A stretch of DNA of 64,000 bases from assembly GCF_031457805.1 (NCBI RefSeq), contig NZ_JAVDXI010000009.1, positions 1 to 64,000 of the forward strand, written 5' to 3'. Below, in pieces: positions 1 through 8,644 of the stretch (the stretch's first letter is position 1; each line of letters starts with the position of its first letter). The DNA is from Caulobacter sp031457805 (GTDB lineage Bacteria; Pseudomonadota; Alphaproteobacteria; Caulobacterales; Caulobacteraceae). The translations under genes were made by a program, and so were the position numbers. Below the pieces are notes generated by a model. It searched no databases. It was not told the DNA's origin and was given only the letters and a program-made list of their open reading frames with translations.

Positions 1-238
1 CGTGGCCGACCCACGTTCCTCTTCAGACAGGAGGATCCCGATGTCCCTCAGCGCCGAACAAATACCCCTCCCGCGCGAGCGGGTTAGTACGTTGGGGAAT
101 ATCCGCGACGTCTTGGGGCGCTATCCGGGCATGCGCCTTCTCGCCATCGTTGGGGCGTCCCACAAGGGCTACTACGAGGCCTATCTCAACCAGATGCATG
201 ATGTGCGATTGATCGACGCCCGGACCATCCTGCGCTGA
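1..238 (+). CDS. C-terminal part of a hypothetical protein (DUF5694-like), 5' end outside window
   Basis: This reading frame is open from the left edge to a TGA at 236-238, so it is most likely the 3' end of a gene that starts upstream; a GTG at position 2 and an ATG at 41 are possible but unconvincing starts. The last 45 residues contain a hydrophobic strand followed by GASHKGYYEAYL and an aspartate-rich end. That resembles the C-terminus of DUF5694/TraB-like proteins, where a GxGH motif closes the domain. Function is unknown. The family guess is from memory of the motif and is weak; the existence of a coding end here is better supported. Confidence 0.55.
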   Translation, partial: VADPRSSSDRRIPMSLSAEQIPLPRERVSTLGNIRDVLGRYPGMRLLAIVGASHKGYYEAYLNQMHDVRLIDARTILR

Positions 239-246
239 GCGTCTGA

Positions 247-1944
247 TCAGGCCGCTTGGGTGAGCAAGCTCTTGATCAGGTCCATGGTCTGGGGCGAGCT
301 CGCCAGCTGCTCGCGGGAGCTTGGGTCCTTGGCCAGTTTCAAGGCCTCGAACCGCGCCTTGTCGGCCACCGGCCCGGTGGGGCCAGCCTCCCCCATGGCC
401 AGCTTGGCCAGGAGTTGCAGGCGGTGAGGCAGGGGCGCTGGCGCGCGGACCAACATGGTCAGAAGGCGCGTATCGGCCTCGATCAGCGCGCCAATTTCGC
501 CGAGCTTGGCGCAAAGCGGCTCGTAGTCCTCGCGGACGAGGCCCGACCGGGTCAGCGACCGTTGCAGCGTCGCCAGATGATTGAGCTTGGCGACGGGCGA
601 GTCCGGGCCCTGCCGCATTTCCTTCTCGAAGCGCATGGCGCTGATGTTGGCGTTGAGCCACCGCGACGCGTTTCGCTTGTTGACCGCCCCCATGACGTTT
701 TCCGCCAGGCGGATCAGCATCTTGATTTCTTCATGGGCGGAGCGGTCGCGGCCTAGCAGTGACTCGATAAAGTCGCCGTTCAACAGCGTTTTCGACCGGG
801 TCGTGAAGGCGACTTGGATGTCCTCGCCCTGCAGAATGCGCCCGGCGGCGGCGGTCAGCCCCATGGCCAATGACCGCAGGAACTCGATCTCGGCCTCGGC
901 GTCGTTGGGCTTCAGGCGGCGAACGCCGTTGAGTTCGGTCAGCACGCGCTGGGCGATGGCCTTGCGCACGCTGGGGAAGTTGTCGCCGGCGAGCCATTCG
1001 CTTAGACGGCGCGCGGTGCCCGACAGCTCGGGCATGCAGGCGCGCACGCTGGGTTCGATGCGGATCAGGGCTTCCACGCCCGCGCCGCCGGTCAGGCGGG
1101 TCATGGCGGCGAGGGTGGCGCCGAGGTCGTCCTTGGTGTCGAGCAGATCCGCCATGCCGGCGCGCGAGCCGATGATCTCGGCCAGCGGCGTCTCGATGGC
1201 CTGGAGCGCGGCGGCGCGGGCGCGGGGCTCTGCGGGCGCGGCGTCGGCCAGGTCGAGCAGGCGCGCGATCTTGTCCGACCAGTTGGTCGCGGGCGCGATC
1301 GAAGCCGCAACGCCGGCGCCGAGCAGGAAAGCGCGGTCGGGGTCGGCGACCAGACGCTCGGCGGCCTTGGCGAAGCCTTCCTTGTCGAGGTCGGGAAGCG
1401 CGCCCTTCTTGAACGCCTTCATCAGGTTGGCGATCGTGCGCTCGACCAGCCCGTGGAAGTGACGCATGACCTCGTGCACGGACTGTCCGCGCGCTTCGGC
1501 CTCGGGAATGGCGATCTTCTGCAGCGCGTGCTGCAGGTCCGTGCCCGAGGCTTCCAGTTTTTCGACCAGGTCGGGGCGATGCAGCAGCTCGAACGGCGTC
1601 GCCTTATGGCGGGACAGCCAGCCTTCGAGCAGGCGGCCAATCCGGTCGCGGGCGTGTGCGGTGTAGAGATCGGCGGGCTGGACGCACAGCGGGTCCCGAT
1701 CCTCGACCTCCTTCTTGGGCTTGCCGCCGTCGACAAGACCCTTGGTGAAGATGGAGATCGATTTGTACTCGCCCGTCGACGGATCGAGGGTTTCCTTGGT
1801 GACGCGCGAGGCGACCGCGCGGTTCTGGGTCAGGACGTCTTCGGCCGCCTGCAAGGCTTGCGCGCGGTTTTCCGTGGCGATCTCGAGCGTCCACTGCGCG
1901 CCGACTTTGCGCCGGACAAAAAGCTCGTAATGGACCTGGCTCAT
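247..1944 (-). CDS. Hypothetical protein, 565 residues, unrecognised
   Basis: A long minus-strand gene with normal high-GC third positions. I recognise no family. It has no signal peptide or membrane segment and looks cytoplasmic. The first 70 residues form a small mixed domain (MSQVHYELFVRRK start, then a threonine/lysine-rich stretch ending near IFTKG), followed by a charged linker (KPKKEVEDRD) and a long, mostly helical, leucine/alanine-rich remainder. It ends 8 bp from the convergent partial gene on the left and is divergent from chvI, with 216 bp between the two starts. Sharing that divergent region with the ChvI/ChvG system is the only functional hint. The start ATG at 1944 is preceded by GGGTAGGAC. 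Confidence 0.8.
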   Translation of the reverse strand: MSQVHYELFVRRKVGAQWTLEIATENRAQALQAAEDVLTQNRAVASRVTKETLDPSTGEYKSISIFTKGLVDGGKPKKEVEDRDPLCVQPADLYTAHARDRIGRLLEGWLSRHKATPFELLHRPDLVEKLEASGTDLQHALQKIAIPEAEARGQSVHEVMRHFHGLVERTIANLMKAFKKGALPDLDKEGFAKAAERLVADPDRAFLLGAGVAASIAPATNWSDKIARLLDLADAAPAEPRARAAALQAIETPLAEIIGSRAGMADLLDTKDDLGATLAAMTRLTGGAGVEALIRIEPSVRACMPELSGTARRLSEWLAGDNFPSVRKAIAQRVLTELNGVRRLKPNDAEAEIEFLRSLAMGLTAAAGRILQGEDIQVAFTTRSKTLLNGDFIESLLGRDRSAHEEIKMLIRLAENVMGAVNKRNASRWLNANISAMRFEKEMRQGPDSPVAKLNHLATLQRSLTRSGLVREDYEPLCAKLGEIGALIEADTRLLTMLVRAPAPLPHRLQLLAKLAMGEAGPTGPVADKARFEALKLAKDPSSREQLASSPQTMDLIKSLLTQAA

Positions 1945-2160
1945 GTCCTACCCGCTCCAAGAGCGATAACTATGGCGTATGAGACCTTAAGGCGAAGTTG
2001 AGGATACTTGCCGGTGACCTGAGCGCCGCAATCACGCCTTTCTCGAGCCGCAAAGCGCCGACACAAGCAGGGAAAGCTTCGCCGCGCCGTGCGTTGAAGC
2101 TGTGACGCCCGACCGATAGGATCGGGCGAACACGGAAGGTGAAGGACACGTATCGACCCG

Positions 2161-2868
2161 ATGGCCGCGATCACGCTCATTGACGACGACGAAAACATCG
2201 TTGCTTCGGTCTCGTTGGCCCTGGAGAGCCATGGCCATTCCGTGAAGGCCCATTACGACGGCGCCTCTGGGCTGGAAGCGGTGGAAGCCAGTCCGCCGGA
2301 CCTGGTGATCCTCGATGTGAAGATGCCGCGCATGGACGGCATGGAGGTGCTTCGCCGGCTGCGCCAGACGTCCGAGATCCCGGTGATCATGCTGACGTCG
2401 AAGGACGACGAGATCGACGAAATCCTAGGCTTCAACCTTGGCGCCGATGACTACATGCACAAGCCCTTCAGCCAGCGGCTGCTGCTGGAGCGGGTGAAGG
2501 CTGTTCTGCGGCGCGCGCGCCCTGAGGAGGACGAGGCGTCCACCGCCGCCGGCGCGGCGGGGTCCAAGACGATGAAGCGTGGCAAGCTCACGCTTGACCC
2601 CGCCCGTCACGACAGCCTGTGGGACGGAAAGCCCGTCCGCCTGACCGTAACCGAGTTCCTGCTGCTTCAGGCCCTGGCCCAGCGCCCGGGCTTCGTGAAG
2701 AGCCGCGACAACCTGATGGACGCCGCCTACGACGATCAGGTCTATGTCGACGACCGCACGATCGACAGCCACATCAAGCGGATGCGCAAGAAGTTCCGTC
2801 AGGTCGACCCGGAATTCGACTCCATCGAGACCCTGTACGGCGTTGGCTACCGTTACCGCGAAGCCTGA
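2161..2868 (+). CDS. chvI: Two-component response regulator ChvI
   Basis: OmpR/PhoB-type regulator of 235 residues. The receiver domain (about 1-125) has the acidic pocket DDD at 8-10, phospho-acceptor Asp52 in LDVKMPRMDGM, and the conserved Thr and Lys (MLTSKDD, HKPFS). The winged-helix DNA-binding domain follows from about residue 140, with VTEFLLLQALAQRPG and the recognition helix region VYVDDRTIDSHIKRMRKKF. In alphaproteobacteria ChvI acts with the sensor kinase ChvG in acid and envelope-stress responses. Here it is the first gene of a chvI-chvG-hprK-EIIA-HPr run; its 3' end overlaps the likely start of chvG. The gene name rests on sequence pattern plus this very conserved neighbourhood. 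Confidence 0.95.
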   Translation: MAAITLIDDDENIVASVSLALESHGHSVKAHYDGASGLEAVEASPPDLVILDVKMPRMDGMEVLRRLRQTSEIPVIMLTSKDDEIDEILGFNLGADDYMHKPFSQRLLLERVKAVLRRARPEEDEASTAAGAAGSKTMKRGKLTLDPARHDSLWDGKPVRLTVTEFLLLQALAQRPGFVKSRDNLMDAAYDDQVYVDDRTIDSHIKRMRKKFRQVDPEFDSIETLYGVGYRYREA

Positions 2869-4447
2869 CGACGAGCCGCCTGCACCCCGGCGGCGCTTGA
2901 CCTGGCCGCGCGGCTCGCGGCTGGGACGGCTGATTGTTGTCCTGAATGTCGTGGCCCTGGCGATCGTCATTGTCGGGGCCCTGATCCTCAATGAGCTGCG
3001 TAACGGCCTGGTCAACGCGCGGATCGACAGCCTGTCGACCCAGGGCGAACTGATCGCCAATGTGATCGATCAATCGGCGACTGTGGGGGAACCGGAGCCG
3101 GCGCTGGATCCGTATACGGCCAGCCAGATCTTCCAGCTTTTGTTCATCCCCCGCTCGCAACGCGCTCGGCTGTTCGACGCCGACGGCAAGGCTTTGGCCG
3201 ACTCCTTCGTCGTCGCTGATCGGGTTGACTGGAAGGTTCTGCCGCCGGCGCGAAAGCCTGGCCAGAAGGACGCAGACGCTCCGTCGACGCCCGCAGGCGA
3301 CGCCAAGGCCAAGCGCGCCCAGAAGGCCTTGGCTGACGAGATCGCCCAAGCCATGCAGGGCCGAACGGTCGCGGGGACCCGGATCGCCGAGAACGGCGAG
3401 CGGGTCGTCTCGGTGTCCATACCCATCCAGCATGTGAAGGCGGTGCTCGGCGTCCTGACGCTTGAGGCCAGCGACGTCGACGAGATCATCGCCGCGCAGC
3501 GAAAGGCCCTGCTGCCGTTCATCGCGGTCGCTATGCTGGCGATCCTGACGTCGAGTGTCCTGCTGCACCGGCTGATCGCCGTGCCGGTCCTGAGGTTGGC
3601 TCGCGCCGCCGACCATGTCCGCCTTCAGGGCGCCCGCGCGATCTCGCTCCCCGATCTGTCTGAGCGGAAAGACGAACTGGGCGATCTGTCGCGTTCACTG
3701 GAGGACATGACCCATTCGCTGTCCGAGCGGATGGACGCCATCGAGCGCTTCGCCGCCGACGTCGCGCACGAGATCAAGAACCCGCTGACCTCGATCCGGT
3801 CGGCGATCGAGACGCTCGATCTCGTCACCGAACCGGCGGCGCGCGCACGGCTGCTGGCGATCCTGCAGAACGACGTCAATCGTCTGGATCGCTTGGTCAC
3901 AGACATCTCCAACGCTTCGCGCCTCGACGCGGAGCTGTCGCGCGAACATCCGAAGGCTGTGGATTTGAGCCGGCTGCTGGCCGAGGTCGTGAGCCTCTAC
4001 GAGAGCCAGTGGCGGCCGGGTGACGCGCCTGGCAGCGTGCGCGTGTCGCTTCGTGTGGCCGACCCGGCGCAACCGGCGATGATCCTGGGGCGCGAGACGC
4101 CGATCGGTCAGGTTTTCCGCAACCTGATCGACAATGCGCGCTCGTTCAGTCCCGCTGACGGTGAGGTGCGGGTCAGCCTGTCTCGGGCGCGGGGCGCCTT
4201 GATCGCGACGGTCGAGGACGACGGGCCGGGCATGCCGCCCGATAATCTGGAGACCATCTTCGAACGCTTCTATACGTCCCGGCCCAAAGGACGTGCGTTC
4301 GGCGGGAATTCGGGCCTGGGTCTGTCGATCGCCCGGCAGATTGTGGAGACTCATGGCGGCAAGGTTCACGCGGAGAACCGCAAGGACGAGGCAGGCAAGG
4401 TCATCGGCGCTCGGTTCGTCGTCGAATTGCCGGACGCTCGCGAATGA
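2843..4447 (+). CDS. chvG: Sensor histidine kinase ChvG
   Basis: Membrane sensor kinase partner of ChvI. Two membrane segments flank a periplasmic sensing domain: the first just after the start (GRLIVVLNVVALAIVIVGAL), the second near LLPFIAVAMLAILTSSVLL. HAMP, dimerisation/phosphorylation and ATPase domains follow. The H-box is FAADVAHEIKNPLTSIRSAI (His near residue 309), the N-box FRNLIDNARSFS, and G-boxes DDGPGMP and GGNSGLGLSI. The start is uncertain. An ATG at 2744 would add about 33 arginine/serine/threonine-rich residues that are just chvI read out of frame, so I prefer a TTG at 2843 overlapping the chvI end, or TTG 2897. The stop TGA overlaps the hprK ATG (ATGA), pointing to translational coupling. 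Confidence 0.9.
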   Translation: MATVTAKPDDEPPAPRRRLTWPRGSRLGRLIVVLNVVALAIVIVGALILNELRNGLVNARIDSLSTQGELIANVIDQSATVGEPEPALDPYTASQIFQLLFIPRSQRARLFDADGKALADSFVVADRVDWKVLPPARKPGQKDADAPSTPAGDAKAKRAQKALADEIAQAMQGRTVAGTRIAENGERVVSVSIPIQHVKAVLGVLTLEASDVDEIIAAQRKALLPFIAVAMLAILTSSVLLHRLIAVPVLRLARAADHVRLQGARAISLPDLSERKDELGDLSRSLEDMTHSLSERMDAIERFAADVAHEIKNPLTSIRSAIETLDLVTEPAARARLLAILQNDVNRLDRLVTDISNASRLDAELSREHPKAVDLSRLLAEVVSLYESQWRPGDAPGSVRVSLRVADPAQPAMILGRETPIGQVFRNLIDNARSFSPADGEVRVSLSRARGALIATVEDDGPGMPPDNLETIFERFYTSRPKGRAFGGNSGLGLSIARQIVETHGGKVHAENRKDEAGKVIGARFVVELPDARE

Positions 4448-4878
4448 TCCGCCACGGCGGTTTGATCGCCCTCCGCCTGGGAGGGGTTTGGCGCGGCGCC
4501 TTGATCGAGGGCGCCTCTGGGGTGGGCAAGAGCGATCTGGCGTTGCGCGCCTTGGACCAGGGCTTTCGTCTCGTGGCCGATGATCGCGTCGTAACCTTCG
4601 CTGCGGGCGGTCGGCTCTACGGGCGGGCGCCCGAGACCTTGGCGGGACTGATCGAGGTTCGCGGGCTCGGGGTGGTCGCCGCCGCTGCGGTGTCTTTTGC
4701 GGAGGTCGCCTTGGTTGTCCGCTGCGTGGAGGCTCCGGAAGGCGTCGAAAGGCTGCCGGAGTCGCGTTTCGAGCGGATTTCAGGCGTGGATGTTCCCGTT
4801 TTCGACCTGTGGCCGCGAGAACCCGCCGCCCCAGCGAAAATCAGACGCATGATGCAGTCTCTTGGAGTCCAATCCTAA
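4444..4878 (+). CDS. hprK: HPr kinase/phosphorylase, short alphaproteobacterial form
   Basis: A 144-residue HprK consisting only of the catalytic C-terminal domain; Firmicute HprK is roughly twice as long and has an extra N-terminal domain. The Walker A loop GASGVGKS is at residues 23-30, followed by DDRV and a capping region (LAGLIEVRGLGVV). It phosphorylates, and can dephosphorylate, a serine of HPr, linking metabolic state to the nitrogen-type PTS. Its ATG overlaps the chvG stop, and it precedes the EIIA and HPr genes by a short gap. The missing N-terminal half is normal for this lineage and not a truncation. Confidence 0.93.
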   Translation: MIRHGGLIALRLGGVWRGALIEGASGVGKSDLALRALDQGFRLVADDRVVTFAAGGRLYGRAPETLAGLIEVRGLGVVAAAAVSFAEVALVVRCVEAPEGVERLPESRFERISGVDVPVFDLWPREPAAPAKIRRMMQSLGVQS

Positions 4879-4953
4879 CGGGCGTATCAAGACCGCCCGC
4901 GCGACGCTCTCCCGGTCGCGGCGGGAATGGGGATCCCGTTTGAGATACAAGGC

Positions 4954-5361
4954 ATGATCGGGCTCGTGATCGTGACGCACGGGCGTCTGGCGGAAGAATT
5001 CGTTTCCGCCATGGAGCATGTCGTGGGGCCGCAGGCCGCCGTGAAGGCGATCTGCATCGGTCCTGAGGACGACATGGAACGTCGCCGCGCAGACATCTTG
5101 AAGGCGTGCGCCGCGGTCGACGAAGGCGGCGACGGCGTCATCCTGCTGACCGACATGTTCGGCGGGACGCCCAGCAATCTGGCCATCTCGGTGATGGAGC
5201 AGACCAGGGCCGAGGTCATCGCCGGCCTCAACCTGCCAATGCTCATCAAGCTGGCCAGCGTGCGCCAGCGCGAGACCCTGCAAGCCTGTGTCGCGCACGC
5301 CCAGGAGGCTGGACGCAAGTACATCTCCGTGGCCTCCTACGTGCTCGCCGGAGAAAAATGA
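4954..5361 (+). CDS. ptsM: PTS EIIA component, mannose/fructose (PTS-EIIA-Man) type
   Basis: About 135 residues with the EIIA-Man fold. The phosphorylated His is residue 9 in MIGLVIVTHGRLAEEF, and a second conserved block is ILLTDMFGGTPSNLAIS. In alphaproteobacteria this EIIA takes phosphate from HPr and serves regulation and not sugar transport; no EIIB/C permease genes are nearby. I start it at ATG 4954, where the fold begins; ATG 4927 would add nine residues (MGIPFEIQG) with no family support. The stop TGA overlaps the HPr start (ATGA). The gene symbol varies between strains (ptsM, manX). Confidence 0.92.
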   Translation: MIGLVIVTHGRLAEEFVSAMEHVVGPQAAVKAICIGPEDDMERRRADILKACAAVDEGGDGVILLTDMFGGTPSNLAISVMEQTRAEVIAGLNLPMLIKLASVRQRETLQACVAHAQEAGRKYISVASYVLAGEK

Positions 5362-5636
5362 CGCGCATGGCTTCAAGAACGGTCGAGATCGTCAACGAGC
5401 GGGGATTGCACGCCCGGGCCTCGGCCAAGTTCGTGAAGATGGCGTCAGGCTTCGACGCCGAAGTGACCGTCAGCCGCGAAGGCTCGTCCGTCGACGCACG
5501 CTCAATCATGGGGCTGATGATGCTGGCCGCCGGCATCGGATCCACCATCGACATCAGCGCCGAAGGGCCTGAGGCCGACGCCGCGGTGGAGGCCCTGTGC
5601 GAACTGGTCGGCAACCGGTTCGACGAGGAGCGGTAG
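5358..5636 (+). CDS. ptsH: Phosphocarrier protein HPr (NPr-like)
   Basis: A 92-residue HPr with active-site His18 in NERGLHARASAKF and the HprK target Ser49 in VDARSIMGLMML. Both phosphorylation sites are therefore present, matching the hprK gene two genes upstream. It carries phosphate from PTS enzyme I, which is not in this window, to EIIA. I chose ATG 5358 because it overlaps the EIIA stop; ATG 5367 (MASRTVEIV) is also possible. It is the last gene of the chvI-to-HPr run; a palindromic repeat follows 30 bp after the stop. Confidence 0.93.
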   Translation: MTRMASRTVEIVNERGLHARASAKFVKMASGFDAEVTVSREGSSVDARSIMGLMMLAAGIGSTIDISAEGPEADAAVEALCELVGNRFDEER

Positions 5637-5666
5637 AGCCGCTCGACGCAAAGGCGCCCTGACGCC

Positions 5667-5773
5667 TAGAGCATTTCACGACCTGACTGCGTCAGGCCGT
5701 GAGCTCTAATCTTTTGTTTTGACGCATTTTTCTTCACGCGAACCGGAACCACTTCGCTCGAAAAATGCTCTAG
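5667..5773. repeat. Intergenic palindromic repeat of the TAGAGCATTT class
   Basis: The segment begins TAGAGCATTT and ends AAAAATGCTCTAG, giving an outer inverted repeat. An inner hairpin (CACGacCTGAC...GTCAGgcCGTG) lies at about 5677-5702. The middle part contains CTTCACGCGAACCGG and CGAAGTG-type sequence typical of a short repeat scattered between genes in Caulobacter and relatives. It fills the gap between the convergent HPr and AsmA-family genes and may also act as a transcription end point. Confidence 0.75.
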
Positions 5774-5774
5774 C

Positions 5775-7853
5775 TCAGCGACCCCTGGCTGGCGTGGTTT
5801 GGGTCACCCGAACGGGCGCGCCTTGCTGGCGGGCTTGCGCGACCAGACCCGCGCAGTCGGCGTCCTTGGCTTCGCCGGCGGTGAGGAAGGGCAATAGGGC
5901 CGCCACCGGGTTTATCAACGATCCCAGAGCGGCGGCGACCCCGCCCTGACCGGCCGCCTTGCCTGGCTGCAAGCTGACCCTGGGCTCCATGAACGGACCC
6001 TTGATCGATATCGGCACGAACACGCGAACCAGTCTGGGCTTCTTGCTGTCGCCCTCAATGCGGAACGCCATTTGCTCGGTCGCCAGATTGATCGTTCCAC
6101 GCCCTCGGGCCAGCACCACGCCGGTGTCGGCGACGAGATGGTTGGTCGTCATGACGCCATCCTTGACGCTGAAATCGGCCACCGCGCACCGGACCGATGT
6201 CTGCTTGTCGCTGTCCGACAGTAGAAGCAGCAGCCCCTTGGAGGCGTTGACGCCGAGCAGCTCGGCGAAGGCTTGCCGGATTTCACCCTTCGGAGCTACG
6301 ACGGTGACGACGCCGTCGGCGGTGGAGGCCGCGCGGCGCACGCTATTGCCTACGCCGGTGAGCTTGGCGCGGGCCATGACCGGGCCCGTGATGACGGGCT
6401 TGCCCCCATTCTGGATAGGGATGAACTCCTCGAGCCGTCCGTTGGTCAGTCGAACGTCAATGTCGGTTCGTGGGGTCGCTGGTCGCGCGTCCAGCCGAAC
6501 CTTTCCGCGAAGATCCCCGCGCGAGAACGTGAAGGCCAGCGGGTCCAGCGTCAGAACGCCTGCGTTCAGGGTCATGTCCAGACTGACCTTGCGAAGCGGT
6601 AGGTTCGGCGCGTTCACGGTCTCGGCTCTGTAGGAGACCTTCGCGTCCATCGCCCGGACGCGCTCGACCTGCAGGGTGGCGTCGGGAAGCAGGCGTCGGG
6701 TCGCGTCGCGTTGAGCGGCTTCGACCTTCTGGCCGGCCGAAGCGGTCTCGCCGCGCCCCGTGGCCGGGGCGGCGCCCACCAGGCTCCCGAGGTCGTCGAA
6801 GTCCAGGCGACGCGATCGCAGCTGAGCTTCCAGATAGGGGCGTTCCCGGTCGGTCAGGACGAACAGATCACCGCCGATGTCGCTGTCCCCAATTCGCCCC
6901 GCCAGGTTCTTGAAGTCGTATCGGGCGCCTTTGCGCACCAGCTGGCCTGAGATCCGGTAGGGCGGTGTGTTGGGGAGGGTGAGGCCGGTCAGATCGTGCA
7001 GGCGATTGAGATCCGCGCCGGCGACATTGAGCTGCGTTTCAAAACGAGAAAGGTCAAACGGGCGCGTGATCTGGCCTTGTGCTCGGATGCGCGTCGCGCC
7101 GGCTCGGACATCCGCTTGAAAGGGGTAGGGCCGACTGGGCGAGATATTGAGCAGCGGCCCGCCCATGATTTCGGCCAGAAAAGGCGAGCGGTTCAGGCTT
7201 CCTTTGCCTTCCAGGACAAATCGCCCTTGACGGTCGTCGGCGCGTTCGCGCGCATTGACCTGACCCACAAACAGCGCGCCGCGCTGGCGGTCGTCGACTC
7301 GAAGCGCGCCGTCATTGACGATCAGGCGTTGGACGATGGGCAATTTCAGCGGCTTGTCGCTGCGCGCCGTCCCGAAAGTCCAGTTCGCGCGGCCGTCCTT
7401 GGCGCGCAGCAAGCGAAGGTCTGGCCGGTCGATCGCCAGGAACGGCAGCACCGTCTGGCCGCGCAGCAGCGGCAGAAGCTTGATCTGAACCGCCACCCGC
7501 TGGACCTGCGCCATGGGCGCGGCGTTAGATTCAAGCTGACGCGTCCAGCTCGGCTGGCCGATGCGGAGCCCGTACGCCTCAACCTTTGGGGACAGCGACC
7601 AGGGGTGAACGCGCAGATCCCCTGTGATCACGACCTCGCGCTTCAATTGCGCGGAGGCGTATCGGCCGATGGGCCCGCGCAACCAGTTCCAGTCGAAGAA
7701 CAAGAGGAACGCGATGATCGCCGCAAGCAGCGCGAGCGCCGCCCCCACGCCGACGAGCGCGCGCCGCGAGAGCTTGCGAGCTGGCCGATGCGATGGCGTA
7801 GGGTCTGGAATGGTGTCTTGGGTCGACAGGATCGCGGCTCCGGTTGTTCCCAC
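5775..7853 (-). CDS. AsmA family protein
   Basis: A 692-residue envelope protein. After a cytoplasmic lead there is one membrane anchor at about residues 33-52 (GVGAALALLAAIIAFLLFF). The FDWNWLRGPIGRYASAQLKR stretch that follows is the typical AsmA N-terminal sequence, succeeded by a long beta-strand-rich periplasmic region. The C-terminal part (ITGPVMARAKLTGVGNSVRR, then GVMTTNHLVADTGVVLARGRG) is the AsmA-like C-terminal domain. The family is linked to phospholipid transport between membranes and outer-membrane assembly; the specific role here is unknown. The start could be internal (for example near residue 29), since the first 30 residues are poorly conserved in character. Confidence 0.88.
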   Translation of the reverse strand: MGTTGAAILSTQDTIPDPTPSHRPARKLSRRALVGVGAALALLAAIIAFLLFFDWNWLRGPIGRYASAQLKREVVITGDLRVHPWSLSPKVEAYGLRIGQPSWTRQLESNAAPMAQVQRVAVQIKLLPLLRGQTVLPFLAIDRPDLRLLRAKDGRANWTFGTARSDKPLKLPIVQRLIVNDGALRVDDRQRGALFVGQVNARERADDRQGRFVLEGKGSLNRSPFLAEIMGGPLLNISPSRPYPFQADVRAGATRIRAQGQITRPFDLSRFETQLNVAGADLNRLHDLTGLTLPNTPPYRISGQLVRKGARYDFKNLAGRIGDSDIGGDLFVLTDRERPYLEAQLRSRRLDFDDLGSLVGAAPATGRGETASAGQKVEAAQRDATRRLLPDATLQVERVRAMDAKVSYRAETVNAPNLPLRKVSLDMTLNAGVLTLDPLAFTFSRGDLRGKVRLDARPATPRTDIDVRLTNGRLEEFIPIQNGGKPVITGPVMARAKLTGVGNSVRRAASTADGVVTVVAPKGEIRQAFAELLGVNASKGLLLLLSDSDKQTSVRCAVADFSVKDGVMTTNHLVADTGVVLARGRGTINLATEQMAFRIEGDSKKPRLVRVFVPISIKGPFMEPRVSLQPGKAAGQGGVAAALGSLINPVAALLPFLTAGEAKDADCAGLVAQARQQGAPVRVTQTTPARGR

Positions 7854-7928
7854 ATAACGCGCGGGGCCGGCGATCCTGTTCCAGTCGAAGCGAGACTTTA
7901 GGCTTCGATCCGTACTCTGAAGCTTGGC

Positions 7929-8033
7929 CTAGTAGACGAGACCGATGCTGCTGACAGCGGCGGCTGCGACGACGAACACGGCGATGGCGACGAGTTCGTA
8001 GGCCTTGAAGAGCGGTTTATTCGGTGTACGCAT
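7929..8033 (-). CDS. Small membrane protein, 34 residues
   Basis: A short minus-strand ORF. ATG at 8033 is preceded by a strong purine-rich ribosome site (GGGGGAAA, about 5 nt away) and the frame ends in TAG at 7929. The product starts MRTPNKPLFKAYELVAIAV and then has a hydrophobic stretch of about 18 residues (VFVVAAAAVSSIGLVY), so it is probably a single-pass inner-membrane peptide. The codons favour G/C at third positions (GTC, GCC, CTC, TAC), as in neighbouring genes. It lies between the AsmA-family gene and a secreted hypothetical protein on the same strand. Function unknown. Confidence 0.6.
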   Translation of the reverse strand: MRTPNKPLFKAYELVAIAVFVVAAAAVSSIGLVY

Positions 8034-8100
8034 TTACTGTTTCCCCCGTCCCAATTTGGTGCACGTGAACGTGTCCGGCGCAAGGGTGGCGCCACGCCCT

Positions 8101-8502
8101 TCAGGGCCTTTTTCCCGGCCAGATCAGATAGCCGATCCGATCTCGGCCAGCGGCGACGTAGTTAGGCCCATAGGCTCCCGGCGGAGGCCCATAACGATCC
8201 TCCGTAGAGGCCTCGCGCGGGCCATAACGATCGTCGGCTGTTTCCACCATCAGCGGCGCCTGGCCGTAGCCCCAGCGGTCATAATCGGACCAGCCGCGAT
8301 CGGCGGCGCACTCGACACGTTCCCAACGATAGGCCCCGCCCGGGCCGGTGACGCGGCGCGTCTCGCAGCCCCCGACCGAAGTATCGGACGGGGACAGGCG
8401 CGGATCGACATGGCCGCCGCGCGCCGGGTCCGCATAGGCAGGGGCGGACGCCAGACTGACGCCTGTAAGGACCAGCACTGAAACGCGACGTACAAAGGTC
8501 AT
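8101..8502 (-). CDS. Secreted hypothetical protein
   Basis: About 133 residues with a clear signal peptide: MTFVRRVSVLVLTGVSLASA then PAYA, predicted cleavage after AYA. The mature protein is rich in Gly, Tyr, Pro and Arg, with repeated DRYGP units (DDRYGPRE, EDRYGPPP). Two Cys residues (GGCETRR and VECAADRG) could form a disulfide. I use ATG 8502, preceded by AGGAG at a good distance, and not the upstream alternative at 8526. Location is probably periplasmic. I do not recognise a family or function. Confidence 0.75.
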   Translation of the reverse strand: MTFVRRVSVLVLTGVSLASAPAYADPARGGHVDPRLSPSDTSVGGCETRRVTGPGGAYRWERVECAADRGWSDYDRWGYGQAPLMVETADDRYGPREASTEDRYGPPPGAYGPNYVAAGRDRIGYLIWPGKRP

Positions 8503-8644
8503 GGGCGACTCCTGAATTGTTAACAAAACCTTTCAGAAGCGCCCGTCATCGCCCTTCACCCGACGCGCGAGCTCGCCCATTCGCAGACTTCCCCTCACGC
8601 GCATCGCCCGCTAGCCTGCGATCAAACAAGCGTTTGAGGCGGCG

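Noticed and set aside
4444..4878. Truncated hprK
   Set aside because: The short form with only the catalytic domain is usual in alphaproteobacteria.
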